Virus record (IMG/VR): IMGVR_UViG_3300017735_000046 | Coordinates: 1-34,264 of that record | From: a virus | Direction: 5' to 3' (one strand) | Length of the DNA stretch: 34,264 bases | Shown here: piece after piece, positions 23,016 to 29,512 of the stretch | Layout: each line of letters opens with the position of its first letter | How positions within the stretch are numbered: the stretch's first letter is position 1 | Notes under the pieces: generated by a model | Databases searched by the model: none | What the model saw: the letters and a program-made list of their open reading frames with translations, nothing else | Told to the model about the DNA's origin: nothing | Position numbers and translations under genes: made by a program

Positions 23016-23414
23016 ATGGCAACCAAGCTCAGTGAAAACACTGAACTGTCCATGCCGCTAAAATCAATCATTTCGATGGTTGGTGCGGCCTCACTGGCAA
23101 CATGGGCATATTTCGGCGTCATAGGCAGGCTCAATTCTATAGAGACCAGCATCACAATGATGAAGTCCGATTTGGGTCAGAATACGGAGTTTCGCATTAA
23201 ATGGCCTCGCGGAGAAATGGGTAGCCTGCCTGCTGACTCTGAGCAGTTTATGCTGATCGAACACATCGCTAGTGAGCTTGAAAAGTTACAGACTGAAATT
23301 GAAGAGGGCAGAGCGCCTTACGACCAACAGCAAAAACTTACTTTAGATTTTTATGAAAAGCGCATCACCAATTTAGAGGAGCGCTTGGAAAAAATGCGGA
23401 ACGGCGATGGTTGA
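23016..23414 (+). CDS. membrane-anchored coiled-coil protein (possible spanin-like)
   Basis: The 132-residue protein has one N-terminal membrane segment (about 15-37), then a domain with LIEHIASELEKLQTEIEEG and a C-terminal coiled-coil (YEKRITNLEERLEKMRNG). An anchored helical protein after endolysin and holin recalls Rz (inner-membrane spanin), and the next small gene could be a partner. It starts on the base after the holin stop. Confidence 0.65.
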   Translation: MATKLSENTELSMPLKSIISMVGAASLATWAYFGVIGRLNSIETSITMMKSDLGQNTEFRIKWPRGEMGSLPADSEQFMLIEHIASELEKLQTEIEEGRAPYDQQQKLTLDFYEKRITNLEERLEKMRNGDG

Positions 23415-23616
23415 ATTAACATTTGTTTTGCTATTAGTGATTGGCGGGGAAAAGGTTGAATATACGCCTTACGGGTCTCTTTCTGAGTGCCTGTCTGTCC
23501 GGCGTAAGATAAAGCGCAACGTGGGTCATACCAATAACTTTGACCAGAAATGGTCGTGCAAAGAGTTGAAGGTGATGATGCTGGAGGGCGAAATTTTGGA
23601 GTTTATAAAACAATGA
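23407..23616 (+). CDS. small conserved protein with N-terminal signal-like segment
   Basis: The 69-residue protein begins with a hydrophobic ELTFVLLLVIG stretch, followed by KVEYTPYGSLSECLSVRRKI and a second cysteine (WSCKEL). Such small proteins are found in many marine phages next to lysis genes. An exported, disulphide-linked protein is possible. No lipobox is visible, so the Rz1 (o-spanin) idea is weak. It overlaps genes on both sides. Confidence 0.65.
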   Translation: MVELTFVLLLVIGGEKVEYTPYGSLSECLSVRRKIKRNVGHTNNFDQKWSCKELKVMMLEGEILEFIKQ

Positions 23617-24008
23617 TACAGGCGCTCATCCCTGCCGTCAGTGGCATCCTTGATAAGTTTGTTGAAGATAAAGACCAGAAAGCAAAGCTGGCGCATGAGA
23701 TCAGCACTATGGCAGAGCGCCATGCTCAAGAGTTAGCGAAAGGCCAGCTTGCGGTAAATGCTGAAGAGGCGAAGCACCGAAGCATATTTGTAGCGGGCTG
23801 GCGTCCCTTTATTGGCTGGTGCTGTGGGCTAAGTTTATTCGCGCATTTTCTAATAATCCCGACAGCCGATGTGGTAACTGCTTATCTTGGCTATGAGCCC
23901 GTTCCTTACCCCGCCTTTGATATGGACAGCCTAATGACGATTCTTCTTGGCATTTTAGGACTTGGCGGAATGCGTAGCTTTGAGAAGTTTAAAGGGCTTA
24001 CAAAGTGA
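23613..24008 (+). CDS. 3TM-type phage/GTA holin family protein
   Basis: The 131-residue protein starts at ATG 23613 (overlap with the previous stop). It matches the holin family first described for gene transfer agent release (PF11351): an N-terminal amphipathic helix (ILDKFVEDKDQKAKLA), a middle helix (AQELAKGQLAVNAEEAKH), then FVAGWRPFIGWCCGLSL and further membrane segments at about 65-85 and 107-121. The AGWRPxIGW motif is diagnostic. Last gene of the late operon; a terminator follows at 24171-24205. Confidence 0.85.
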   Translation: MIQALIPAVSGILDKFVEDKDQKAKLAHEISTMAERHAQELAKGQLAVNAEEAKHRSIFVAGWRPFIGWCCGLSLFAHFLIIPTADVVTAYLGYEPVPYPAFDMDSLMTILLGILGLGGMRSFEKFKGLTK

Positions 24009-24011
24009 GTC

Positions 24012-24063
24012 GTGGCGATACAAATCCCCCTTCCCAAAAGCGTGGCGATACATTGGCGATACA
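24012..24063 (+). repeat. left attP arm: three GTGGCGATACA-type repeats
   Basis: Units lie at 24012-24022, 24042-24052 and 24053-24063 (the last TTGGCGATACA); the latter two are adjacent. They are in the same direction as two units on the other side of the core (24225-24246). Direct repeats on either side of an attachment core beside an integrase gene fit arm-type integrase sites. The region also holds no gene. Confidence 0.75.
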
Positions 24064-24093
24064 GTGATTCTCTTTAGGTTTTCCGCCAAAAAT

Positions 24094-24144
24094 GTCAGGC
24101 TCATAACCTGAAGGTCGTAGGTTCAAATCCTACCCCCGCAACCA
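24094..24144 (+). other. attP core: 3' part of initiator tRNA-fMet(CAU)
   Basis: The 51 bases begin with the anticodon arm (stem TCAGG/CCTGA, loop CTCATAA with anticodon CAT at 24102-24104), continue through the variable and T arms (GGTTCAAATCC) and end in CCCCGCAACCA. The A at the position paired with C1 (A72) is the hallmark of initiator tRNA. No 5' half exists in the window, so this is not a tRNA gene but the phage part of an attachment site; integration would restore the 3' half of the host gene. A terminator follows. Confidence 0.9.
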
Positions 24145-24170
24145 AAAATCCATACATATCAATAGTTTAC

Positions 24171-24205
24171 AGCCCACCAAGATTTAGTTCTTGCGTGGGC
24201 TTTTT
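24171..24205 (+). terminator. intrinsic terminator downstream of the tRNA fragment
   Basis: AGCCCAC (24171-24177) pairs with GTGGGCT, with a further CAAG/CTTG pairing separated by one unpaired C, then TTTTT at 24201-24205. It would end the late operon, and in the prophage would terminate the restored tRNA-fMet transcript. Confidence 0.85.
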
Positions 24206-24224
24206 GTATTTGGCTTTATAGTTG

Positions 24225-24246
24225 GTGGCGATACAGTGGCGATACA
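24225..24246 (+). repeat. right attP arm: two tandem GTGGCGATACA repeats
   Basis: Two identical 11-bp units at 24225-24235 and 24236-24246 are directly adjacent, with the same 11-base spacing as 24042/24053 and as the repeats at the window ends. Probable integrase or excisionase binding sites. Confidence 0.75.
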
Positions 24247-24272
24247 CCGTCAGGCTTTCGTGCTTTTTATTT

Positions 24273-24303
24273 GCATAAATGCTTTACTATTGCGCATATA
24301 TGT
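24273..24303. promoter_or_regulatory. two repressor-type operators
   Basis: GCATAAATGC (24273-24282) and GCATATATGT (24294-24303) match palindromes at the CI/Cro control region. They lie 42-72 bases upstream of the ATG at 24345, within an AT-rich stretch that could hold its promoter. This places the attP-proximal genes in the same regulon as the early genes. Confidence 0.6.
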
Positions 24304-24344
24304 GTAATTATGAGTTATAAGGTATTTATCAAAGGGAGACAAAA

Positions 24345-24674
24345 ATGACTTATACAGACCTAGAAATGAACATCCTGAACATCCTCGCAGACAATCACGG
24401 CGATGAGTGGGAGACTGAGCATGATGATAATTCCCCGCACATCGACACATACGAGCTAACAACTGATGGCTCTGGTGAGTGTGGCACAATCTTTTCAAGA
24501 AACAACCTTGACCCAAAAGTTTATCGCGGCGTTGTTTCTAGCCTTATCCAGAAGGGTGCTTTGATGGTTGACGAGTACGATACAATGAAAGACCCACGCA
24601 AAGGTTTCTTGCCAATGATTGCCATTGCTATCAGCTTCGACACATTCAACGAAATCAGAAAGGCGGCGGCTTAA
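24345..24674 (+). CDS. conserved small protein, unknown function
   Basis: The 109-residue acidic protein has TDLEMNILNILADNHGDEW at the N-terminus and PKVYRGVVSSLIQKGALMVD in the middle, a layout like a winged-helix domain, which would allow a DNA-binding role. It lies between attP and integrase and follows two operator-like palindromes, so it is a candidate excisionase or regulator. I see no direct family match. Ribosome site AAAGGGAG is good. Confidence 0.7.
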   Translation: MTYTDLEMNILNILADNHGDEWETEHDDNSPHIDTYELTTDGSGECGTIFSRNNLDPKVYRGVVSSLIQKGALMVDEYDTMKDPRKGFLPMIAIAISFDTFNEIRKAAA

Positions 24675-24699
24675 CAGCCCCGCCTAAAGGGAGAATAAA

Positions 24700-25158
24700 A
24701 TGACAGAAAAAGCACATACATATTGGAGTGGCAACGGGGCTTACGAGGCAGAGCTAGAAGTTTTGCATGACCTAATTGACCAGAAGCTAACCGCAGTTCG
24801 CAAATATCACGATGGCGGTATGTATTGGGACGGCGACAAGCAGGCTCATTACGATGCTCGTATGCCGTCACAGCAAAAGGGTGGCTCTAACTACCACCTT
24901 GAGCGCCTACGCAAAGCAAAGAACGCTTATTATCGGATGTTCAACGATGGCGACAAGAACCGCATTTTTGACGGTGCCGCAGAGCGGTTTGGCTTTTCTT
25001 ACGAGTTCAAATACGGACGCAGGCTTCCGCAACACGGGGATTATGCACAGAGATACGCAAGCCTAGCAGAGAAAGTTTTTGACGAGCGCATCAAGCTGGC
25101 GGCTGAAGAACAGGGTGTTCTGTCTCAGTCAACATATTTAGATCTTTACGCAAGCTAA
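24700..25158 (+). CDS. conserved hypothetical protein, YYR-motif
   Basis: The 152-residue protein has TYWSGNGAYEAELEVLHDLI, RLRKAKNAYYRMFNDGD and a helical C-terminus. Related proteins beginning with YWxGNGKY and having an LR..YYR.YN.G motif occur in alphaproteobacterial phages, of unknown function. It is cotranscribed with the gene at 24345 (25-base gap) and followed at 12 bases by the integrase. Confidence 0.75.
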   Translation: MTEKAHTYWSGNGAYEAELEVLHDLIDQKLTAVRKYHDGGMYWDGDKQAHYDARMPSQQKGGSNYHLERLRKAKNAYYRMFNDGDKNRIFDGAAERFGFSYEFKYGRRLPQHGDYAQRYASLAEKVFDERIKLAAEEQGVLSQSTYLDLYAS

Positions 25159-25169
25159 AAGGCAGAACA

Positions 25170-26285
25170 ATGATCCACATTGGCACACCAACGACCACAG
25201 AGGTGGTGCAGAGGGACGGCACAACACGCATATCGTGGGTCGTCTCTTACAAAGACAACGCTGGCAAGCGCAGACGCATCTATTCAAAGTCTGAAGCTGA
25301 AATGTCGAAAAAGATATCCCAGCTTGAGGATGAATTGAAAGCGGGCCAGCACAATGCAAACCGCATATCTTTTAGCAACGCCGCTATAGAGGCTCTCCAA
25401 GCTAGAGCCGAACTGGTAGGCAAAAAGAACGGCATCCGGCCTCAGACCCACGCTAATGATGAGCGTCACCTGCGGCTCTACCTCACGCCGCATTTTGCAT
25501 CAACGCAAATGCGTAACCTTACCACAGGCGTCATAAACCTGTTCATAGACAAGATGGCGGCTGACGAGGTTAGCCCAAAGACCCAGCGCCACGTTATCAA
25601 CACGCTTAACATGGTCTGCAAGTTTGCGGTGGCTAAAGGCTACCTGTTAACCAACCCCTGTGCTAAAGGCGACAGGCAACAGATACGCGGCTCTATGGGT
25701 GAGCGTAAAGGCTACACCGCAGACGAAGTGCAGGCTATTTTATTGCAGAAAATCACGCCGCAGGTTCGCGCTATGATTACCACCGCCGCCTTTACTGGCC
25801 TTGCCGCTAACGAGTTGCAGGGGCTACAGTGGAAAGATATAGACCTGCACTCCGGCTCATTGTCCGTAGAGCGCACAGGCTTTAGGTACATGGTTCAGGA
25901 CGAAACCAAAACTGAATACCGCCGCCGGACTTTGCCATTAACCTCTGCGCTAATTAGAACGCTCAGAGAGTGGCAACTAAAGTGCCATAGTCAAGTGTGG
26001 GTTTTCCCTGCCGTACATGGGCGCATGGGGGAGCAAAACGCATGGCGCAAACAGATTGCCGGCGTATGCAAACAGGCTGGCGTAGCTGACAAAGGTTTAG
26101 GTGGGTTCAGAAAGTTTTTCCACACACAGATGGAAACAGCATGCGTGCCGGAGTCTATCCGCAAATATCGGATGGGTCACTCGAAGAAGTCGAACACTGC
26201 AAAGGTTCATTACACTGACGCGGATGTGAAGCTGGCTCATAGCGTTTCAGATCTAGAAAAGATTGCTCAGAAGGTGCTTGCATAA
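25170..26285 (+). CDS. int: tyrosine recombinase, phage integrase
   Basis: The 371-residue enzyme should join attP to the tRNA-fMet gene. It has an N-terminal arm-binding domain (about 1-60), a SAM-like core-binding domain (about 68-165) and a catalytic domain (about 175-371). Active-site residues K247 (ETKTEYRRRTLPL), R314 (GGFRKFF), H337 (MGHS) and Y348 (VHYTD) are seen. The first catalytic Arg is missing: the usual TGLRxxEL reads TGLAANEL (A212), and the usual His of HxLR is a Gly (G311). The gene is otherwise intact. Distance to attP is about 1 kb, with two genes between. Confidence 0.9.
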   Translation: MIHIGTPTTTEVVQRDGTTRISWVVSYKDNAGKRRRIYSKSEAEMSKKISQLEDELKAGQHNANRISFSNAAIEALQARAELVGKKNGIRPQTHANDERHLRLYLTPHFASTQMRNLTTGVINLFIDKMAADEVSPKTQRHVINTLNMVCKFAVAKGYLLTNPCAKGDRQQIRGSMGERKGYTADEVQAILLQKITPQVRAMITTAAFTGLAANELQGLQWKDIDLHSGSLSVERTGFRYMVQDETKTEYRRRTLPLTSALIRTLREWQLKCHSQVWVFPAVHGRMGEQNAWRKQIAGVCKQAGVADKGLGGFRKFFHTQMETACVPESIRKYRMGHSKKSNTAKVHYTDADVKLAHSVSDLEKIAQKVLA

Positions 26286-26403
26286 TCACTGAATATTGGG
26301 AGTGATGTGAGCCTTCAAAGCGGCTCACAACCGTCCAGCCTTTTTGTTCATAGATTTCTATCAGGTCATGTACGACATAGCGTACAGTTATTTTAACCGC
26401 CAT
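26155..26403 (-). CDS. small protein overlapping the integrase end (tentative)
   Basis: ATG at 26403 overlaps the end of the gene before it. The first 45 residues (VKITVRYVVHDLIEIYEQKG, WTVVSRFEGSHHSQYSVIMQ) look like a genuine small alpha/beta protein, but the rest runs 131 bases antisense to the integrase C-terminus and is probably read-through. The real protein may have lost its stop. An 8-bp inverted repeat (26306-26313/26322-26329) lies within it. Function unknown. Confidence 0.5.
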   Translation of the reverse strand: MAVKITVRYVVHDLIEIYEQKGWTVVSRFEGSHHSQYSVIMQAPSEQSFLDLKRYEPASHPRQCNEPLQCSTSSSDPSDICG

Positions 26404-26618
26404 ATCCGCCAGCCGTCCAGCAGTTTGCGTATGCGGTAGCAACCCTCTCCATAATGGTAGCGCATACAGTCGCGCAACTGGTGAGCCTCTCGCTCCGTCC
26501 CAACCAGCACCGACTGACCTATCTGCATCTTTTTTGCGGTGATGCCGTTGGCTGTCCTTGCATTTTTGTAAATTGGTGGGATAGGTATCCCACTCTCTAT
26601 TCTTAAAGATCCGTCCAT
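26388..26618 (-). CDS. small conserved protein, unknown function
   Basis: The 76-residue protein begins DGSLRIESGIPIPPIYKN and has AKKMQIGQSVLVGTEREAHQ, then a helical RDCMRYHYGEGCYRIRKL. The pattern G(I/V)PIP..., followed by M..GdSv.V....A, is a common small phage family, sometimes with DNA-binding features. Ribosome site GGGAGAAG is strong. Overlaps neighbours by 16 bases on each side. Confidence 0.75.
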   Translation of the reverse strand: MDGSLRIESGIPIPPIYKNARTANGITAKKMQIGQSVLVGTEREAHQLRDCMRYHYGEGCYRIRKLLDGWRIWRLK

Positions 26619-26815
26619 GTCGCTTCTCCCTTTCGTATTCTTTCACTGCGCAAATAATTTTCACGCATACACACATCACTGCAAAAAAACTGTGGGCTCA
26701 TATTTATTGCCCAACCGTCCCCATTTAAGTCGAAGTTTTTGTCACAAAATTCGCACTTCTTCATGCGGGGTGTTTTGAGGTAATTCTCTTGAGGTTGTTT
26801 CTTTTTACGGCGCAT
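26603..26815 (-). CDS. small zinc-finger protein
   Basis: The 70-residue protein has a basic start (RRKKKQPQ) and a zinc ribbon with C-x2-C at KKCEFCDKNF and F-C-x3-C at FFCSDVCMREN. It is likely a nucleic-acid- or protein-binding accessory of the recombination operon. No more specific family seen. Confidence 0.75.
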   Translation of the reverse strand: MRRKKKQPQENYLKTPRMKKCEFCDKNFDLNGDGWAINMSPQFFCSDVCMRENYLRSERIRKGEATWTDL

Positions 26816-26821
26816 CGACCC

Positions 26822-27019
26822 TTACTCATCACCGCGCCGCCGCAGTGCTTTTTCTATAATATCAACACCCAGAGAGACCTGCTCTTTGGGTGTCAATTTC
26901 ATCATGGCTTGCTCTTCTCCAATCACTAAAAGGACACCATCATTGCGCGCCACACATAAAACAGGGTGAGCGTTTTTTGGCTTCTTAATCCAATCGTCAT
27001 TGAATGAAGTGTCGGTCAT
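26822..27019 (-). CDS. small hypothetical protein
   Basis: The likely start is ATG at 27019, giving 65 residues (TDTSFNDDWIKKPKN); a start at 27037 would reach into the gene upstream. It has a beta part (AHPVLCVARNDGVLLVIGEE) and a helix (SLGVDIIEKALRRRGDE). No function is recognised. It sits in the ERF/exonuclease operon, seven bases after the upstream neighbour ends... with only one or two bases between stop and start. Confidence 0.7.
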   Translation of the reverse strand: MTDTSFNDDWIKKPKNAHPVLCVARNDGVLLVIGEEQAMMKLTPKEQVSLGVDIIEKALRRRGDE

Positions 27020-27020
27020 A

Positions 27021-27245
27021 TCAGAAGGGAAGATCATCTTTCTTCTCTGCTTTTTTTACCTTGCCAGCCATCCAGCTTCCATCGCCCTTTTTGTCATAAA
27101 GGTTTAGGTAATAAAGCTGACCATCGATGGTGATACTGCCATCAAAATCGCAGTGCCAATCTTCGGTCTTTTGATCTTCTGCTTTACGGTTTATGGAAGC
27201 GGTCATTTCGTCCTTTCCATATTTTACTTGTTTAGCTTGTTCCAT
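27021..27245 (-). CDS. small protein with SSB-like DDLPF tail
   Basis: The 74-residue protein contains DWHCDFDGSITIDGQLYYLN and LYDKKGDGSWMAGKVKK, and ends in KKDDLPF. Bacterial SSB ends in D-D-D-I-P-F, through which it recruits repair and replication proteins. Sitting next to the ERF annealing gene, it may be a small ssDNA-related or SSB-mimic accessory. The main part is too short for a full OB fold. It overlaps the end of the ERF gene start region by 14 bases. Confidence 0.72.
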   Translation of the reverse strand: MEQAKQVKYGKDEMTASINRKAEDQKTEDWHCDFDGSITIDGQLYYLNLYDKKGDGSWMAGKVKKAEKKDDLPF

Positions 27246-27948
27246 TTTCTAAGACTTCCTTTCTGCTACTAAACAAATTAATCAAGCCTGTGTTGTCAGG
27301 CTTTAAAGTGTTGAACAGGGCAACCAGTTCTGTTTGCGAACTGGCCTCTGCCAACACTTCTTCAAGAAACGCTTTCTTTTGCTCCAGCGCACTTAAACTT
27401 GTCCATTCGGTTTCAAAGCCAAAAAGTTTTTCTTCAAAAGTCAAAACTTTCGGAGTAAGCGTCTCGCCCCCCTCTTCAGTTGGATCAGAGGGAGGCGAGT
27501 TAGCGCCAGAGGGCAGGGAGGAAACAACCCCTCGCGCTTTATCTGTATTTAATTGCTTTGGTGGGTCGGTCAGGTTGCCGTTTATTTCGCCATCATCGTC
27601 AGCCTCATCAACGCCCTTTTCTGAACCAAACATAGAGGCCAGCGCGTAGCGTTTTGCGTATGTAACAGCGCCGCCGACCTTTTGGTTGTTCGTCACATCA
27701 TCGACCCATATCGGATATCTGCTTTCGCGCTTCTCGCCGCTTATGTGCATCATCACTGTGCGCACGAACATTGTCTGCCCCTCAAAATCAACCTCTTGCG
27801 TAAAGCAAAGGCCAAACTGTGTGGCTTGTTTGATGTTGTTAATTACCGCGCCGATAGAGGCATATTTAGACCGCGCCCCTTTACTATCCGCCTCGAACCC
27901 AGACGAGCTTTTCTGAAACTGCAAAAGCGCTTTAGCCAATTCACTCAT
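27232..27948 (-). CDS. erf: ERF-family ssDNA annealing protein
   Basis: The 238-residue protein promotes annealing of single strands, as P22 Erf. It has the core pattern: ALLQFQKSSSGFEADSKGAR, KYASIGAVINNIKQATQFGL, CFTQEVDFEGQTMFVRTVMM, HISGEKRESRYPIW, and NQKVGGAVTYAKRYALASMF. The C-terminal half after about residue 130 is a flexible linker and a small helical domain. It pairs with the exonuclease upstream in the operon (overlap ATGA). Confidence 0.93.
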   Translation of the reverse strand: MSELAKALLQFQKSSSGFEADSKGARSKYASIGAVINNIKQATQFGLCFTQEVDFEGQTMFVRTVMMHISGEKRESRYPIWVDDVTNNQKVGGAVTYAKRYALASMFGSEKGVDEADDDGEINGNLTDPPKQLNTDKARGVVSSLPSGANSPPSDPTEEGGETLTPKVLTFEEKLFGFETEWTSLSALEQKKAFLEEVLAEASSQTELVALFNTLKPDNTGLINLFSSRKEVLENGTS

Positions 27949-28865
27949 TTAATGATCTCCACTTTCTTGGCATTGTTTTTTGCGACCTTCACGCGGATGC
28001 CATGCCCAAAAGCCTCAGAGGCATGGGGTGGCACTAGCTTTTTGATAGCCGCTTCGGTTTTTTTGAAAGTTTCTGCCGCGCCGGAGACCTGTATGTAAGA
28101 CTCCGCCAACTGCTTCCAGCGCGCGTCATTGTTGCTCTGCGCCATATCAACAGGCAGGCGATCTTCAGGCGGTAGCGCTATTTCAACGCGCTCCATCTCG
28201 TCAGGGTAGACACCCATTTCGATGCAACCCATAAAGTATGTGGCAAGCCCGATAAGGTGTTTGGTGTAATCTTTATCTATTTTTATTTCGTGAAAGGTTG
28301 GCTCGTTGCCACCGCGCAAAATGGATAGCAAGCCATAGTCAACAGGTAAGCCCTCTGTCTCTTCTAACAGATAAGCGTTCCAGTGTAGCTGGGGAGTATA
28401 TTTGCGCACCAAGCGAGGTATTACTTCGTCCCAGCCCTCGCCCTTCATAGGCCGACCCATCGTAAACTTTGCATCAAATACAGCCGCAGAATCTTTGTAA
28501 CTGTAGACCGCGCCGTCCAAAGTGCAACGCATAAAGGCGTGCTTCTGCCCATAAAGGACACGCTGGCGAGACCCGATAGCAATGCCCTGCTTAACTTGAC
28601 ACCACTCTGTGTTTAAGTCCTCAGTGACATGACCCATAACAACAGGCCAAACCATTGATAAATCATCGGGCTTGTTTTCAACCTTTCGCTCATAAAGGTC
28701 GTTAATTTTTTTTGGGTCGCCCTCTGCAAGAATATTGATTTCTGAACCGCCTACCGTCTTGAGGCGTTCTTCTTGCGACTTGGCGCTTAAAGAAAAAAAG
28801 CGAAAAAAGGCTGGTATTTCTTGCCTGTCTTCGCTCTCAGTAGTTTGTTTTGCATTTTCGCTCAT
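27945..28865 (-). CDS. YqaJ/lambda-Exo-like recombination exonuclease
   Basis: The 306-residue enzyme is presumed to resect double-stranded ends for ERF annealing. Motifs: GGSEINILAEG (39-49), MGHVTEDLN with E82, CTLDGAV with D117, VFDAKF with D131 and K133, and YTPQLHWNAYL with Q159. These correspond to the PD-(D/E)XK core of YqaJ-type nucleases. The start codon lies in an inverted repeat. First gene of the minus-strand recombination operon. Confidence 0.9.
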   Translation of the reverse strand: MSENAKQTTESEDRQEIPAFFRFFSLSAKSQEERLKTVGGSEINILAEGDPKKINDLYERKVENKPDDLSMVWPVVMGHVTEDLNTEWCQVKQGIAIGSRQRVLYGQKHAFMRCTLDGAVYSYKDSAAVFDAKFTMGRPMKGEGWDEVIPRLVRKYTPQLHWNAYLLEETEGLPVDYGLLSILRGGNEPTFHEIKIDKDYTKHLIGLATYFMGCIEMGVYPDEMERVEIALPPEDRLPVDMAQSNNDARWKQLAESYIQVSGAAETFKKTEAAIKKLVPPHASEAFGHGIRVKVAKNNAKKVEIIK

Positions 28866-28919
28866 GCCCCTTTTTACTACGGGGCATAGTTTAGGTCAAG
28901 CATTTATGCTCATATATGC
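28863..28919 (-). promoter_or_regulatory. promoter/operator of the recombination operon with start-codon hairpin
   Basis: Palindromes GCATTTATGC (28900-28909) and TCATATATGC (28910-28919) are operator-like. On the minus strand TTGACC (28899-28894) could be a -35 box, with TAAAAA (28876-28871) at 17-base spacing, putting the transcript start at or near the ATG (28865), that is, leaderless. ATGCCCC/GGGGCAT (28864-28870, 28881-28887) forms a perfect 7-bp inverted repeat taking in the start codon, if the transcript starts further upstream. Confidence 0.5.
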
Positions 28920-29512
28920 TATCTAGCAAGATTGATACTAAGCACAGGCGCAACCTGTTTTAAATCACTCCCAAAAGATTCTTCAGTGTTATCTTTCAGT
29001 TTCAACCAAACATCCCCGCCCAATGCCTCTCGCACCACAGCTATTGTTTTGTTCCCCTTTTGCAAGACTAGAACGCAAATGTCGTTCAACTTTGCTTCTA
29101 TATCTGGGTCACAGAAAAGAAAGTCGCCATGCCGCAATCGAGGCGTCATTGCTTCTCCGCAGTTAAACATACCAAAAGCGTTTTGCGCTAAAGCCAAAAG
29201 AGGCGGGCGTGCAATCCGGCTGGTCATAGACATATCAAACCGCACACTTTCGCCATCTGGTTCTGGCAGTGCAAAAACAGGTATATCTTCTGAAAGATCG
29301 ATATTGGTTGGCTGGTATTGGTCGGGCGCTAAAATTGTATCCTCGTTGCACTTTAATATTTTGCTTAGTGCGTTAAGGTGCGTGCCAACCCTTCTCCGGC
29401 CTTTTTCTATCCGGCTGTATTCAGCCTGATTAATGCCAAGTTTTTCTGCAACTTGACCCTGTGTTAGACTTTTTGCGTCGCGCAAACGTCTTAAATTATT
29501 TGGGTACTCCAT
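28919..29512 (-). CDS. CI-like repressor, catalytically dead S24 domain
   Basis: This is the lysogeny repressor, 197 residues. An XRE helix-turn-helix is at about residues 8-60 (LTQGQVAEKLGINQAEYSRI). The C-terminal domain (about 112-197) has the LexA/CI layout: FGMFNCGEAMTPRLRHGDFL, then LNDICVLVLQKGN. Ser of the GxSM motif is Ala (A121) and the catalytic Lys position aligns with V159/V160, so self-cleavage is unlikely. The domain could still dimerise. ATG at 29512 follows GGAG. It faces cro across a shared control region and ends at the operators of the recombination operon. Confidence 0.9.
   Translation of the reverse strand: MEYPNNLRRLRDAKSLTQGQVAEKLGINQAEYSRIEKGRRRVGTHLNALSKILKCNEDTILAPDQYQPTNIDLSEDIPVFALPEPDGESVRFDMSMTSRIARPPLLALAQNAFGMFNCGEAMTPRLRHGDFLFCDPDIEAKLNDICVLVLQKGNKTIAVVREALGGDVWLKLKDNTEESFGSDLKQVAPVLSINLAR

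Noticed and set aside
24094-24144. functional tRNA gene
   Set aside because: Only the anticodon arm through CCA is present; no D arm or 5' acceptor strand lies upstream, so it is an attachment-site remnant.
26306-26329. 8-bp inverted repeat as a bidirectional terminator between integrase and the minus-strand operon
   Set aside because: TGTGAGCC/GGCTCACA is perfect but has no T-run on either side, and it lies inside a plausible coding frame.
26404-26679. upstream extension of the small minus-strand gene to a start at 26679
   Set aside because: It reads across two well-supported neighbouring genes in another frame, and the extension is low in sense. ATG at 26403 overlaps the upstream stop and is the better start.
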